DNA from: Gammaproteobacteria bacterium
Lineage (GTDB): Bacteria > Pseudomonadota > Gammaproteobacteria > SZUA-229
NCBI GenBank assembly: GCA_015488295.1
Contig: WFOC01000070.1
Span: 1-45,657 of the forward strand
Reading direction: 5' to 3'
DNA: 45,657 nucleotides
This document shows, piece after piece, positions 16,411 through 23,605 of this stretch; position 1 is the stretch's first letter; every line of letters begins with the position of its first letter. Below the pieces are notes generated by a model. The model did not search any database and was not told where the DNA came from. It saw only the letters and a program-made list of their open reading frames with translations. A program made the translations under genes and the position numbers.

Positions 16411-18102
16411 TTATGCCAGCACATCTTTTATCTTATCCGCCACACGAAAGGCGTTGGCATAGATCGTCCAGGTATATGGCACGCTGCCGCCAGTGGGCAT
16501 AAAGCTGCCATCAGTAACGTAGAGATTTTCGACATCATGTGCGCGGCAATCAGCATTCAGCACAGAGGTTTTTGCATCATCACCAAAACGGCAACCACCA
16601 GCGACCAGATTTGCTGGCGGTGAACCGCTGATGCTAGAACGAATATTTGTCGCGCCCATTTTTTTAAAAATATTTTCACAGTGCGCGTTAATATACTCAC
16701 CCACTTTCAAATCGTGCTCATGATAACCGATGCGCACTTTTGCTACCGGCGAGCCCCATTTATCTTTTACCGAATTATCCAGGCTGACAAAACAGTCATC
16801 GGTCGGCAACCAGTCGCAAAAAATCTCATAACGTAAAGTCTGGCTTTCAGTAAAAATGGCTTTAAGCTTTTTCTGCAGGACTTTGCCCCATACCAGATCA
16901 TCACCGTCCCACCTGGCGCTCATGGCACGGCCCATGGCGTTTGGGTGACGCAATAAAAAATCCACGGTACCGCCCTTTAGTCTGCCACCCATTTGTTTAT
17001 CATTTATGAAATACCAGTCCTGCAAACCACGGTTTACAAACGGGCCTCTTGTTCTCATGGCATCGGCGGCACTCTGGCTCATGCTGGCATAATCAAAGTC
17101 TCCATTGCCCGAACCACCGGCGGAAAACAGTAAATTCTTTCCGACCTGGCCGCTGTTGTTTGCCAGCCCCTGCGGATGTTTTTCGCCGGTCGATGCCAGC
17201 AAAAGACGGCTGGTCTCGATAGCCTGGCAGGCAACCACAAAAAGCTTTGCTCGAATACTCCGGCTATCACCACTGACATCATAATAATCAGCAGAGACCA
17301 CTTTGCCGCTGGCATCGCTACGCAACCTGTAAACCTTGCACAGCGGTTTTATCTCACAGTTTTTTGTCGCCACTGCCTGGTCAAGCAGAGCGGCACGCGA
17401 GCTGCCCTTGGCACCGGATGAGCAGCCATAACTGCCACAGAAGCCGGAATATTCACAACTGCGCCGGTTATCTTTTTTCTGCGACAGTATCGCGCGCGGT
17501 GTTGGCAGCGAATGCAGCCCCATGTCTCGACAGGCTGTATCGATCTGCTGCGATATCGGGTGTTCACGTGTTGGCGGGTAAGGAAAATCGCTGGTTGAGC
17601 GCGGCTCGGCGAACGGGTGATCCATAAAGCGCCCGGAAACACCGACCTCTTTTTCAACCAGTGCGTAATACGGCTCCAGCTCATCATAAGTGATTGGCCA
17701 GTCAACCACGTTGGCATCCTTGATTTCACCAAACTCGGAACGCAAACGGAAGTCTTCCGGCTTTAAGCGATAGAAAAAACCGCTCATCAAATTGGATGAA
17801 CCACCAACAAGACTGCCATTCCAGAAATCCCAGCCCGACTCCCCGGTGGCTTCACCCACCCAGTTGCCATCACTGTCCGTATCTTCAATAACATGCTGCT
17901 CTTCAGAAAGTTTCGGTGTGTAAACACTGCGCCGGCAACAGGCAAGCTCGTCTTTATAAAAATCCTTTTCAGTAAACCAGGGACCTTTTTCCAGCACCAC
18001 CACAGAATAACCCGCTCTCGCCAGCGTCAACGCAACCGGCCCGCCACCTGCGCCGCTGCCGATGATACAGACATCATAATCTTTTGTTGCAACGCGACTC
18101 AT
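16411..18102 (-). CDS. GMC-family oxidoreductase, FAD-dependent dehydrogenase large subunit
   Basis: The 563-residue flavoprotein has the N-terminal FAD-binding Rossmann motif (CIIGSGAGGGPVALTLARAG, near residue 12), a GGSS-containing substrate region and the GMC C-terminal signature (NLYVTDGSFMPTGGSVP). It resembles the large subunits of membrane-associated gluconate- or sorbitol-type dehydrogenases. It overlaps by 4 bases the upstream gene for a gluconate 2-dehydrogenase subunit 3-like protein, its likely partner. The usual cytochrome c subunit is not adjacent. It lacks its own signal and may be exported with the partner. The substrate is unknown. Confidence 0.88.
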   Translation of the reverse strand: MSRVATKDYDVCIIGSGAGGGPVALTLARAGYSVVVLEKGPWFTEKDFYKDELACCRRSVYTPKLSEEQHVIEDTDSDGNWVGEATGESGWDFWNGSLVGGSSNLMSGFFYRLKPEDFRLRSEFGEIKDANVVDWPITYDELEPYYALVEKEVGVSGRFMDHPFAEPRSTSDFPYPPTREHPISQQIDTACRDMGLHSLPTPRAILSQKKDNRRSCEYSGFCGSYGCSSGAKGSSRAALLDQAVATKNCEIKPLCKVYRLRSDASGKVVSADYYDVSGDSRSIRAKLFVVACQAIETSRLLLASTGEKHPQGLANNSGQVGKNLLFSAGGSGNGDFDYASMSQSAADAMRTRGPFVNRGLQDWYFINDKQMGGRLKGGTVDFLLRHPNAMGRAMSARWDGDDLVWGKVLQKKLKAIFTESQTLRYEIFCDWLPTDDCFVSLDNSVKDKWGSPVAKVRIGYHEHDLKVGEYINAHCENIFKKMGATNIRSSISGSPPANLVAGGCRFGDDAKTSVLNADCRAHDVENLYVTDGSFMPTGGSVPYTWTIYANAFRVADKIKDVLA

Positions 18103-18731
18103 GCTTTGCGCTCTCTTGTTTTGCGCTCTCTTGTTTTGTAGCGCTGCTGCAAAAGTTTATCCCAGGTTTTATCAACCGGCGGCAATGGAAAACCCGGCTG
18201 GTACGCCAGCCATTTCCAGCCGATGCCATCAGGGTTTCCACCATATACCGGGGCCATCAGCAGGGCTTCGAGTGTGTAGCCAAGCAGCAATGAAACCCAG
18301 TTTTGTCCAGCCTGACTTTTAACGATGACTTCAATGGTCGCCTGCTGCTCGGCTTCACTTAACTGCAAAAAACTTTTTTTGTGATGCTCATTAGTCAGAC
18401 CATTTAACCAGCCGACTCCACGAAAGATGAAGCCCTTGTCCTCGCCATCAGCATCCGGATTTTCAATAGCCTGATGCAGATAGATGGTGGCACCAATGTC
18501 GCTGGCACCGGGTGCATCCTCTGTCGCCGGAAATAAAATTTCCTGCACCTGCGCCAGTGTTTGCCACTCGGCCTGTTGCTGCCATTTTTCTGCTGCAGGC
18601 TTTTTTGACTGGCGAAGTTCAGCGAGCACGGCAGGTGGGCAACTCATTGCCAGCGATCCCAACAGGCTGGCACGGGCGATAAATTCACGACGGCTAATAC
18701 CTGCTTTTTTTATATTATTCTGCTCACTCAT
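18099..18731 (-). CDS. Gluconate 2-dehydrogenase subunit 3-like protein with Tat signal
   Basis: The start at ATG 18731 gives a twin-arginine signal, SRREFIARASLLGSLA, near residues 12-27. The mature region resembles the small subunit 3 of gluconate-type dehydrogenases, which helps export and stabilise the FAD subunit. A longer frame reaches 18914 but overlaps the upstream thioredoxin-like gene and lacks homology. The C-terminus is KTRERKTRERKA, made by a 15-base tandem duplication. It overlaps the downstream GMC gene by 4 bases and the upstream gene by 8, so the three genes form an operon. Confidence 0.8.
   Translation of the reverse strand: MSEQNNIKKAGISRREFIARASLLGSLAMSCPPAVLAELRQSKKPAAEKWQQQAEWQTLAQVQEILFPATEDAPGASDIGATIYLHQAIENPDADGEDKGFIFRGVGWLNGLTNEHHKKSFLQLSEAEQQATIEVIVKSQAGQNWVSLLLGYTLEALLMAPVYGGNPDGIGWKWLAYQPGFPLPPVDKTWDKLLQQRYKTRERKTRERKA
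18106..18135. repeat. Two perfect 15-base tandem repeats
   Basis: TTGCGCTCTCTTGTT occurs twice head to tail and encodes the repeated KTRER at the end of the small subunit. The unit is a multiple of three, so copy-number changes would keep the frame. Confidence 0.9.
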
Positions 18732-19215
18732 TTTTGTTTTGCCAGCGATCAAAAAAAACCATAAAAAGCCTTTCGGAATATTGTTTGTTTTCACGAAACT
18801 CCGCCGTGTCCTGCGAGTGCAGGATGTTACCGCTACTATCGGTAACATACATATGCGGGTAACCCTGCGCGGGCGGGAAGGCAGACATGAATTCGGCGTT
18901 ATCATTCTCATCACTGATATTCACCTTGAGTAAAACAAAGGTTTCATGCAGACGTTTTTCCACCGCAGGATGATCTTTGATGAACTTGTCCAGTACATGA
19001 CACCAGCGACACCAGTCACCACCCACTTCTATCAGCACCTTTCGCCCGGTTTCTTTCGCCAGCTTCAATGCCGAGCGACCATCCGCATTCGGGTTACGGG
19101 TTTCATCATACCTCTGACTGTAGGCGGGCAAATTGCTTGTTAGCTGGGATGCGTAAACATTCGGCGCGAGCAGAAACAATAACAGTAGGGTTTTCTGTAA
19201 AAAAAATCTCATCAA
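18724..19215 (-). CDS. Exported thioredoxin-like protein (WCRWC)
   Basis: A 163-residue protein with a signal peptide (MMRFFLQKTLLLLFLLAPNVYA) and a thioredoxin fold of the DUF255/thioredoxin-7 type: KETGRKVLIEVGGDWCRWCHVLDK (residues about 54-77) with the CxxC pair C69/C72, followed by LLKVNISDENDN and GYPHMYVTDSSG, where a cis-Pro-like Pro sits. It is likely a periplasmic thiol-disulfide protein. It is the first gene of the operon with the GMC dehydrogenase pair, so it may help fold those subunits. Confidence 0.85.
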   Translation of the reverse strand: MMRFFLQKTLLLLFLLAPNVYASQLTSNLPAYSQRYDETRNPNADGRSALKLAKETGRKVLIEVGGDWCRWCHVLDKFIKDHPAVEKRLHETFVLLKVNISDENDNAEFMSAFPPAQGYPHMYVTDSSGNILHSQDTAEFRENKQYSERLFMVFFDRWQNKNE

Positions 19216-19229
19216 TATGCCTGCTTATA

Positions 19230-19631
19230 CTAACCAGCTGCCGTTCTGCTTTCAGGTAACGGGCTGCTGTAATGCAAACCAAACTGCACTTTAAAGTCTG
19301 TTGCTTTTACTTTTGGCACCAACCTGCCTTTTTCCGTTGTCAGTTCGACGATGCCATATCTTTCCAGCGTTTTGAGCGTTCTTGATAAATTTGATTTTTT
19401 TCGTTTGCTTAGTTTTTCCAGTTCAGCAAGTGATGCCGGCTTTTTCTCAATAATCAGTTTTAATAAATTCTGGTTTTCATTACTAAGCACCTGTGACATC
19501 GACTTTAGCGACTCGAACCATACTTTCGGCTCATCCTTGCGAGGCTTGTATTTTCCTTTGGCAATCGCAACGGTTCTTTTTACATAATCATCTTTAGAGA
19601 TGATCCCCACCTTCATAACTTTTGTAAGCAT
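19230..19631 (-). CDS. TumA-like DNA-binding antitoxin (HTH)
   Basis: The protein matches the HVO_A0114/TumA-type antitoxin pattern: an N-terminal segment (VKRTVAIAKGKYKPRKDEPK) then VWFESLKSMSQVLSNENQNL and a winged helix-turn-helix (ASLAELEKLSKRKKSNLSRT). These proteins repress and neutralise TumE/DUF6516 toxins encoded just upstream. ATG 19631 has AGGTGG 6 bases upstream; a GTG at 19640 is an alternative. The upstream toxin is broken here, so this looks like a surviving antitoxin, possibly repurposed as a regulator. It ends 14 bases before the thioredoxin-like gene. Confidence 0.8.
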   Translation of the reverse strand: MLTKVMKVGIISKDDYVKRTVAIAKGKYKPRKDEPKVWFESLKSMSQVLSNENQNLLKLIIEKKPASLAELEKLSKRKKSNLSRTLKTLERYGIVELTTEKGRLVPKVKATDFKVQFGLHYSSPLPESRTAAG

Positions 19632-19642
19632 TGTTGCCACCT

Positions 19643-19870
19643 TTAAAAACTACGCGTTATGCGACTCACATCTTTCCAGAAATCTTCTAACAACTGACCG
19701 GCACTTATAAAATCATAATGTCGTGCAACGTTAACGAATATCGAACACCATGTGGAATATTATTGTTTGGCTCGACCAGCCTGACTTCAAACTTCGTCCA
19801 ATAGCCGTTATCCATCGGGAAAACTTCGCCAGCAAGTTCCAGCAAATACTTTAAACCTTGATCCATCATT
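19643..19870 (-). pseudogene. Broken TumE/DUF6516-like toxin
   Basis: From ATG 19870 the frame reads MMDQGLKYLLELAGEVF and ...GYWTKFEVRLVE, then IPHGVRYSLTLHD, the TumE-like N-terminus, then stops within six codons. In another frame the sequence continues HYDFISAGQLLEDFWKDV to a stop at 19643-19645, which is the expected C-terminus. The central part of about 30-40 residues is missing, so an internal deletion with a frameshift joined the ends. GGTGG precedes the start. The partner antitoxin follows directly. Confidence 0.65.
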
Positions 19871-20011
19871 TTTTAATCCACCACTGTTCAATCCTTGCAC
19901 AGGGAAGCCGTTATCACTAGATGATAACAAATATTCCAGGAAATACCTAACCCACTGCAAAGGCCAGACCAAACTAAACACTTTTATACTTCCAGCGAAT
20001 ATTCCGCATAC

Positions 20012-20083
20012 ATCAGTTTCACCGCTTACTTCATATTTTACGCCGCCGCATAAACAACTGCCTTTCACCGTTACTTCAGACAT
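20012..20083 (-). pseudogene. 5' fragment of a GFA-domain gene
   Basis: The first 22-24 codons (MSEVTVKGSCLCGGVKYEV) are the start of a GFA/CENP-V-like protein (glutathione-dependent formaldehyde-activating family), including the C-x-C zinc ligand pair. The frame then runs into unrelated sequence and ends at 19808, without the later CxxC motif. The gene is therefore truncated, probably by the same rearrangements that broke the neighbouring toxin gene. Confidence 0.6.
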
Positions 20084-20211
20084 AGTATTTCCCTTTGTTC
20101 ATTAATATACCTGACATATAAAAACAACGATTTGTCAGCGCCTCCTTTTGTTGATATTGTGAGACTCAGGAGCCGCTGTTCGCGCCGTTAAAATAACACT
20201 ACGAGAGGGTA

Positions 20212-21159
20212 ATGACAAAGTCTGAATATCCAGTCGTTAGCAACGCTTTTGACCTGCTGGCCAAAAGCACCAGGTTGTCTCTGGGCGAATACACCTCGAT
20301 CACACAGAGCCAGGCTGACATCGAGCAGTACCTGATGCAGCACATCGGTACTTTTAGCACGGTGCTGTACGGCGCTTTTTCTCGCAAGACCATCATCTCT
20401 CCACTGCACGGCAATGTTATCGACATGCTGGTTCTGTACCGCGACATTGATGTGCGAAATATTTATCCCTCGCGAATATTTTCAAAACTGCGCGATGTCC
20501 TGATCGAACAATACCCCGAAGCTTATGCGATAAAAGACCAAAGCATTCTGATCCTTCCGGTGAAGAGCTTTCAATTCAGGATTCATCCTGCTTACCCGGT
20601 ATCGACCCACACCTACATGCTACCCGATGAAAAGTTTAATGAGTGGGCGAAGTACGACATTAATTCATATAACGAAATTTTTACCCGGGAAAATGTTCGC
20701 CACAAGGGAAAGCTGATGGAAATTATTCGCATGATAAAAACCTGGAACCGTGTTTCCGGTAATTTATTTAACGGCTATTACCTGGAGCTTCTGGTCACCG
20801 AAATTCTATCTTCCTACGAGATGAGCAACCATGCCGAAACGCTGCGCCATATATTCCGCGCCGCCGTTGCAGAAGTGGTTTTTCAAAAACACGACCCGGC
20901 CAATATGGAATTTCAGATAGAAGGTTTAAACAACATCGACGACCTGATTAAAGCCATGCGACTGCTACAAAAATCATTCGCGCTGGCAGATGAGGCTGTT
21001 TTACTCGAACACGAGGGCAATACAGAAGACGCGCTGAACAGCTGGCACAAATTATTTCCGCAGGTTTTTCCGACACCGGTCGACATGCTGGTCGGACAGG
21101 CTCAACGTGCAGGTATAAAAGGCGCAGATGCACTGCGCATGATAATCACTCAGAAATAA
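20212..21159 (+). CDS. CD-NTase-like nucleotidyltransferase with degenerate active site
   Basis: The 315-residue protein follows the SMODS/CD-NTase layout: an N-terminal helix, then a nucleotidyltransferase loop at residues 54-74 (GAFSRKTIISPL...IDMLV), the core strand FQFRIHPAY and a helical C-terminal domain (IRMIKTWNRVSG). In active enzymes the loop is GS....T.I.P..DVD, with a third Asp in the later strand. Here the Ser is Ala55, the first Asp is Val69, Asp71 remains, and the third Asp appears replaced by Arg. No CBASS effector gene is adjacent. It could be a pseudoenzyme that binds nucleotide or partners. The start has GAGAGGG upstream. Confidence 0.7.
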   Translation: MTKSEYPVVSNAFDLLAKSTRLSLGEYTSITQSQADIEQYLMQHIGTFSTVLYGAFSRKTIISPLHGNVIDMLVLYRDIDVRNIYPSRIFSKLRDVLIEQYPEAYAIKDQSILILPVKSFQFRIHPAYPVSTHTYMLPDEKFNEWAKYDINSYNEIFTRENVRHKGKLMEIIRMIKTWNRVSGNLFNGYYLELLVTEILSSYEMSNHAETLRHIFRAAVAEVVFQKHDPANMEFQIEGLNNIDDLIKAMRLLQKSFALADEAVLLEHEGNTEDALNSWHKLFPQVFPTPVDMLVGQAQRAGIKGADALRMIITQK

Positions 21160-21197
21160 GGTATCAGGCAGCGACTACGCAGCAGCCGGCTTTCCAT

Positions 21198-21722
21198 TTA
21201 CTGCGCAAGCAGCTCCTGTACAAGGCTAACCGCATCGGGCGACAGCCAGTCTTCAGTACCAACGATACGCGCAATAATTTTACCATTGCGGTCAATCAGA
21301 AAACTTGTCGGCACACCGGAAACTTCATACAGGTCACTGACCTCGCTTTCCGGGTCGAGCAGGATAGGAAAATTTATACCAAACATTTTTGAAAAATTTT
21401 CAATCCGGCTACGGGAGCCTTCATCAACCGAGACCGCAACAATTTCCAGCCCCTGATCTTTATAATCCTGCCACAGCGTTTCCATACCCGGCATTTCTTT
21501 GGTACAGGGAACACACCAGGTCGCCCAGAAGTTCAGCAATACCAGCTTGCCTTTATAGTCAAGCAGCGAGGAATTACCGCCGCGCAGGTTTTCAATTTCG
21601 AAAGCCGGCGCAACGGGGCGGTCGGCTTCTGCTATGACAGAGATTTTGGCAAGCGGTGTCGCAGCCTGCGTGATGCCACCAGCCATCATCAATAGCAGAA
21701 AGAGTATTTTTCTGTTCAGCAT
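21198..21722 (-). CDS. TlpA/ResA-like periplasmic thioredoxin
   Basis: The 174-residue protein has a signal peptide (about 20 residues) and a redoxin domain with VLLNFWATWCVPCTKEMPGM: the CxxC pair is near residues 75-78. The later GVPTSFLIDRNGKII has the cis-Pro. ResA/TlpA proteins keep apocytochrome CxxCH thiols reduced for haem ligation. It is the last gene of a five-gene operon that lies beside a cytochrome operon, so a maturation role is reasonable. It is convergent with the CD-NTase-like gene. Confidence 0.9.
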   Translation of the reverse strand: MLNRKILFLLLMMAGGITQAATPLAKISVIAEADRPVAPAFEIENLRGGNSSLLDYKGKLVLLNFWATWCVPCTKEMPGMETLWQDYKDQGLEIVAVSVDEGSRSRIENFSKMFGINFPILLDPESEVSDLYEVSGVPTSFLIDRNGKIIARIVGTEDWLSPDAVSLVQELLAQ

Positions 21723-21742
21723 TTTATCTTCCGCTTTACTGG

Positions 21743-22069
21743 TTACTGCCGCGCATGCGTCGTCAGATATTCCAGGATCATATCATGCTCCTGCGCCTGC
21801 AAAGGCGGCACATTTGCCTGCTGCATACGCTGCTGCATGGTGACTAAAATCAACTCCCACTGCTTCGGTTTCAGCATGCCCGGTTCGGGAAGCTGGTGAC
21901 ACATGGCGCAGCGGCCGGTGAACAATGCTTCTGCATCATTCGCCGAAGTGCTTTCAGATTGTGCCGGCGCTTCCTGCGATTCATCAACCTTCGCATCTTC
22001 CGCCTGCACAGAAAACAGCGGCACTGCAGCCAGCAACAGGCCCAAAAATAATGTCCGCACTATCCTCAT
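21743..22069 (-). CDS. Small monohaem c-type cytochrome
   Basis: A 108-residue exported protein: signal peptide (MRIVRTLFLGLLLAAVPLFS to about residue 23), a Ser/Glu-rich linker, then one CAMCH haem motif (ALFTGRCAMCHQLPEPGML), with possible Met ligands downstream. Its start overlaps the end of the redoxin gene by 4 bases. It is probably an electron carrier or redox partner for the thioredoxin-fold proteins coded on either side. Confidence 0.85.
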   Translation of the reverse strand: MRIVRTLFLGLLLAAVPLFSVQAEDAKVDESQEAPAQSESTSANDAEALFTGRCAMCHQLPEPGMLKPKQWELILVTMQQRMQQANVPPLQAQEHDMILEYLTTHARQ

Positions 22070-22632
22070 GGCAGGGTACTCAACACTTCAGCCAGTTTCA
22101 CACCATCCTTGTAATCTTCATTCATCATGACGATACCAGCGCTGTCAATAACAATGGTGGTTCCCATCGAGGCTTCATACAGATTAAACACAAACTGATC
22201 GGCATCAACCAGAACTTCCATACCGGCATAACCATTTGACAGCTGCGCTGCACGCGAATTAGCCACCGAACCGGTCACATAGTCCACCAGGAAAAAGCTC
22301 ACATCGGGAAAGTCGGGCATAACCTGCGCACGCATGTGGCTGGCATGAGCATCACAAATAGGACACCACATATTGAAATACAGCACCACGCCCCTGGCAC
22401 GACTAAGTTCATCATACAGGCCACGGCTGTTGCCGAGTGTATCCAGCATGGAAAAGTCCGGCGACTGCTGCCCCACCTGTATACCAATGGTGCCGGCATC
22501 AACCGCTGGTCGCTCATCATCACCGGAAGGGGTCAGGTCGTCAGTCAAGCCCTCACAACCGGCCACCGTGAGCAGAGATGTCAGCAACACCGCCATCAAT
22601 ATAAAACGCCAGATTAATTTAACGGAAAACAT
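22066..22632 (-). CDS. Redoxin-domain lipoprotein (WCPIC)
   Basis: The 188-residue protein has a lipoprotein signal with lipobox LTVAGC near residue 26, then a redoxin/AhpC-TSA-type fold: QSPDFSMLDTLGN, and VVLYFNMWCPICDAHASHM with the CxxC pair, then TIVIDSAGIVMM. The anchoring suggests inner- or outer-membrane attachment in the periplasm. It overlaps the cytochrome gene at 22069 and, by 14 bases, the barrel gene upstream at 22619. The role is likely thiol-disulfide chemistry or metal handling linked to cytochrome assembly. Confidence 0.85.
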   Translation of the reverse strand: MFSVKLIWRFILMAVLLTSLLTVAGCEGLTDDLTPSGDDERPAVDAGTIGIQVGQQSPDFSMLDTLGNSRGLYDELSRARGVVLYFNMWCPICDAHASHMRAQVMPDFPDVSFFLVDYVTGSVANSRAAQLSNGYAGMEVLVDADQFVFNLYEASMGTTIVIDSAGIVMMNEDYKDGVKLAEVLSTLP

Positions 22633-23599
22633 GGCTAACCCCCACGGTCACAATATCGGTAACCGGAAAATTCTGTCCCTGACCACTGTACGGGCTGGCA
22701 TGAATAAAAGACAGCTTATACACCCACTCACGACTCATGGTGGAGTAGGCAAGTATCGCACCGACAGAATTTTTTTCCATCTCAGTGGTGAAATCAACAC
22801 GGCCATCAATGTCACCGGCATCTTCCTGTAAATGTGAATAGCTAAGGCTGAAAGTCATGGTATCCATGTTATCAAGAAAAAGCGTATAACCAACCGTTGC
22901 TGTACCCAGCATACGGTCGCCCAGTGTCTTGCTGTAAGGTTCAACATATTTGCCGTACTCGCGATTCACATCCCGCGACAGATATTTTCCATAGGAAAAC
23001 AGCAACGTTGCATTCCACGGATAAACCGTTTTATCGACCATCACATTGGCATCCAGTCGATAAAAACCACGGCCGGTAATATCGAAGCTGTTGACCACGT
23101 CATCGTAAGGCGAGATACCCGTCGGCACCGTCAGCGACAAACCAAAATATGTCGCCGGCACCAGGTCTTTCCAGTCCTTCACTTTCCACACGCACTTGAT
23201 GCCGTCGAAAGCTTCATAGGTAACACCCAGCGTCATATCACCCAGCCCGCGGGTGTTAGACGACAGTCCCGCGTACTGATTGCTGTTCCACACATAAGGC
23301 GCAACGACGGCGGCCTGCCAGCGCGAACCCAGCCGCATGGCATAACCCAGGTTCAAACGATACTGATTCAGATCAGAACCCGGCGGGTCATTGCGGTAGG
23401 TGCCATCACCATCCCAGAAACCGTTATAGCTTTCCATATCAAAAGAAACGTCAAGCATCGACTGGGAAAATTTTGGCAGAATCAGCGAGGTCGCCGAACC
23501 CCCACCACAACAGGAGGCCGCCCACGCAGCAGGCGAAGTCAAAGCGATGCCGCCCAGCGCAAGCAGCGCCAGGGGCATCTTCACACGAGAGTACATCAC
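22619..23599 (-). CDS. Outer-membrane beta-barrel protein with N-terminal CCGGG
   Basis: The 326-residue protein has a signal peptide ending AWA (about residue 28) and a mature start ASCCGGGSATS. The rest alternates hydrophobic and polar residues in short strands with aromatic ends (YRLNLGYAMRL, LFSYGKYL, SLSYSHLQED) and ends VTVGVSHVFR, with the terminal Phe-Arg typical of barrels. The di-Cys after the signal peptide is unusual and may bind metal. It lies between the lipoprotein and the redoxin in the operon, and could be a transporter or pore. The substrate is unknown. Confidence 0.75.
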   Translation of the reverse strand: MMYSRVKMPLALLALGGIALTSPAAWAASCCGGGSATSLILPKFSQSMLDVSFDMESYNGFWDGDGTYRNDPPGSDLNQYRLNLGYAMRLGSRWQAAVVAPYVWNSNQYAGLSSNTRGLGDMTLGVTYEAFDGIKCVWKVKDWKDLVPATYFGLSLTVPTGISPYDDVVNSFDITGRGFYRLDANVMVDKTVYPWNATLLFSYGKYLSRDVNREYGKYVEPYSKTLGDRMLGTATVGYTLFLDNMDTMTFSLSYSHLQEDAGDIDGRVDFTTEMEKNSVGAILAYSTMSREWVYKLSFIHASPYSGQGQNFPVTDIVTVGVSHVFR

Positions 23600-23605
23600 G
23601 TCGTT

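Noticed and set aside
20212-21159. A complete CBASS defence operon
   Set aside because: No effector, E1/E2 or HORMA/TRIP13 gene lies next to the CD-NTase-like gene; the neighbours are a thioredoxin gene and decayed fragments.
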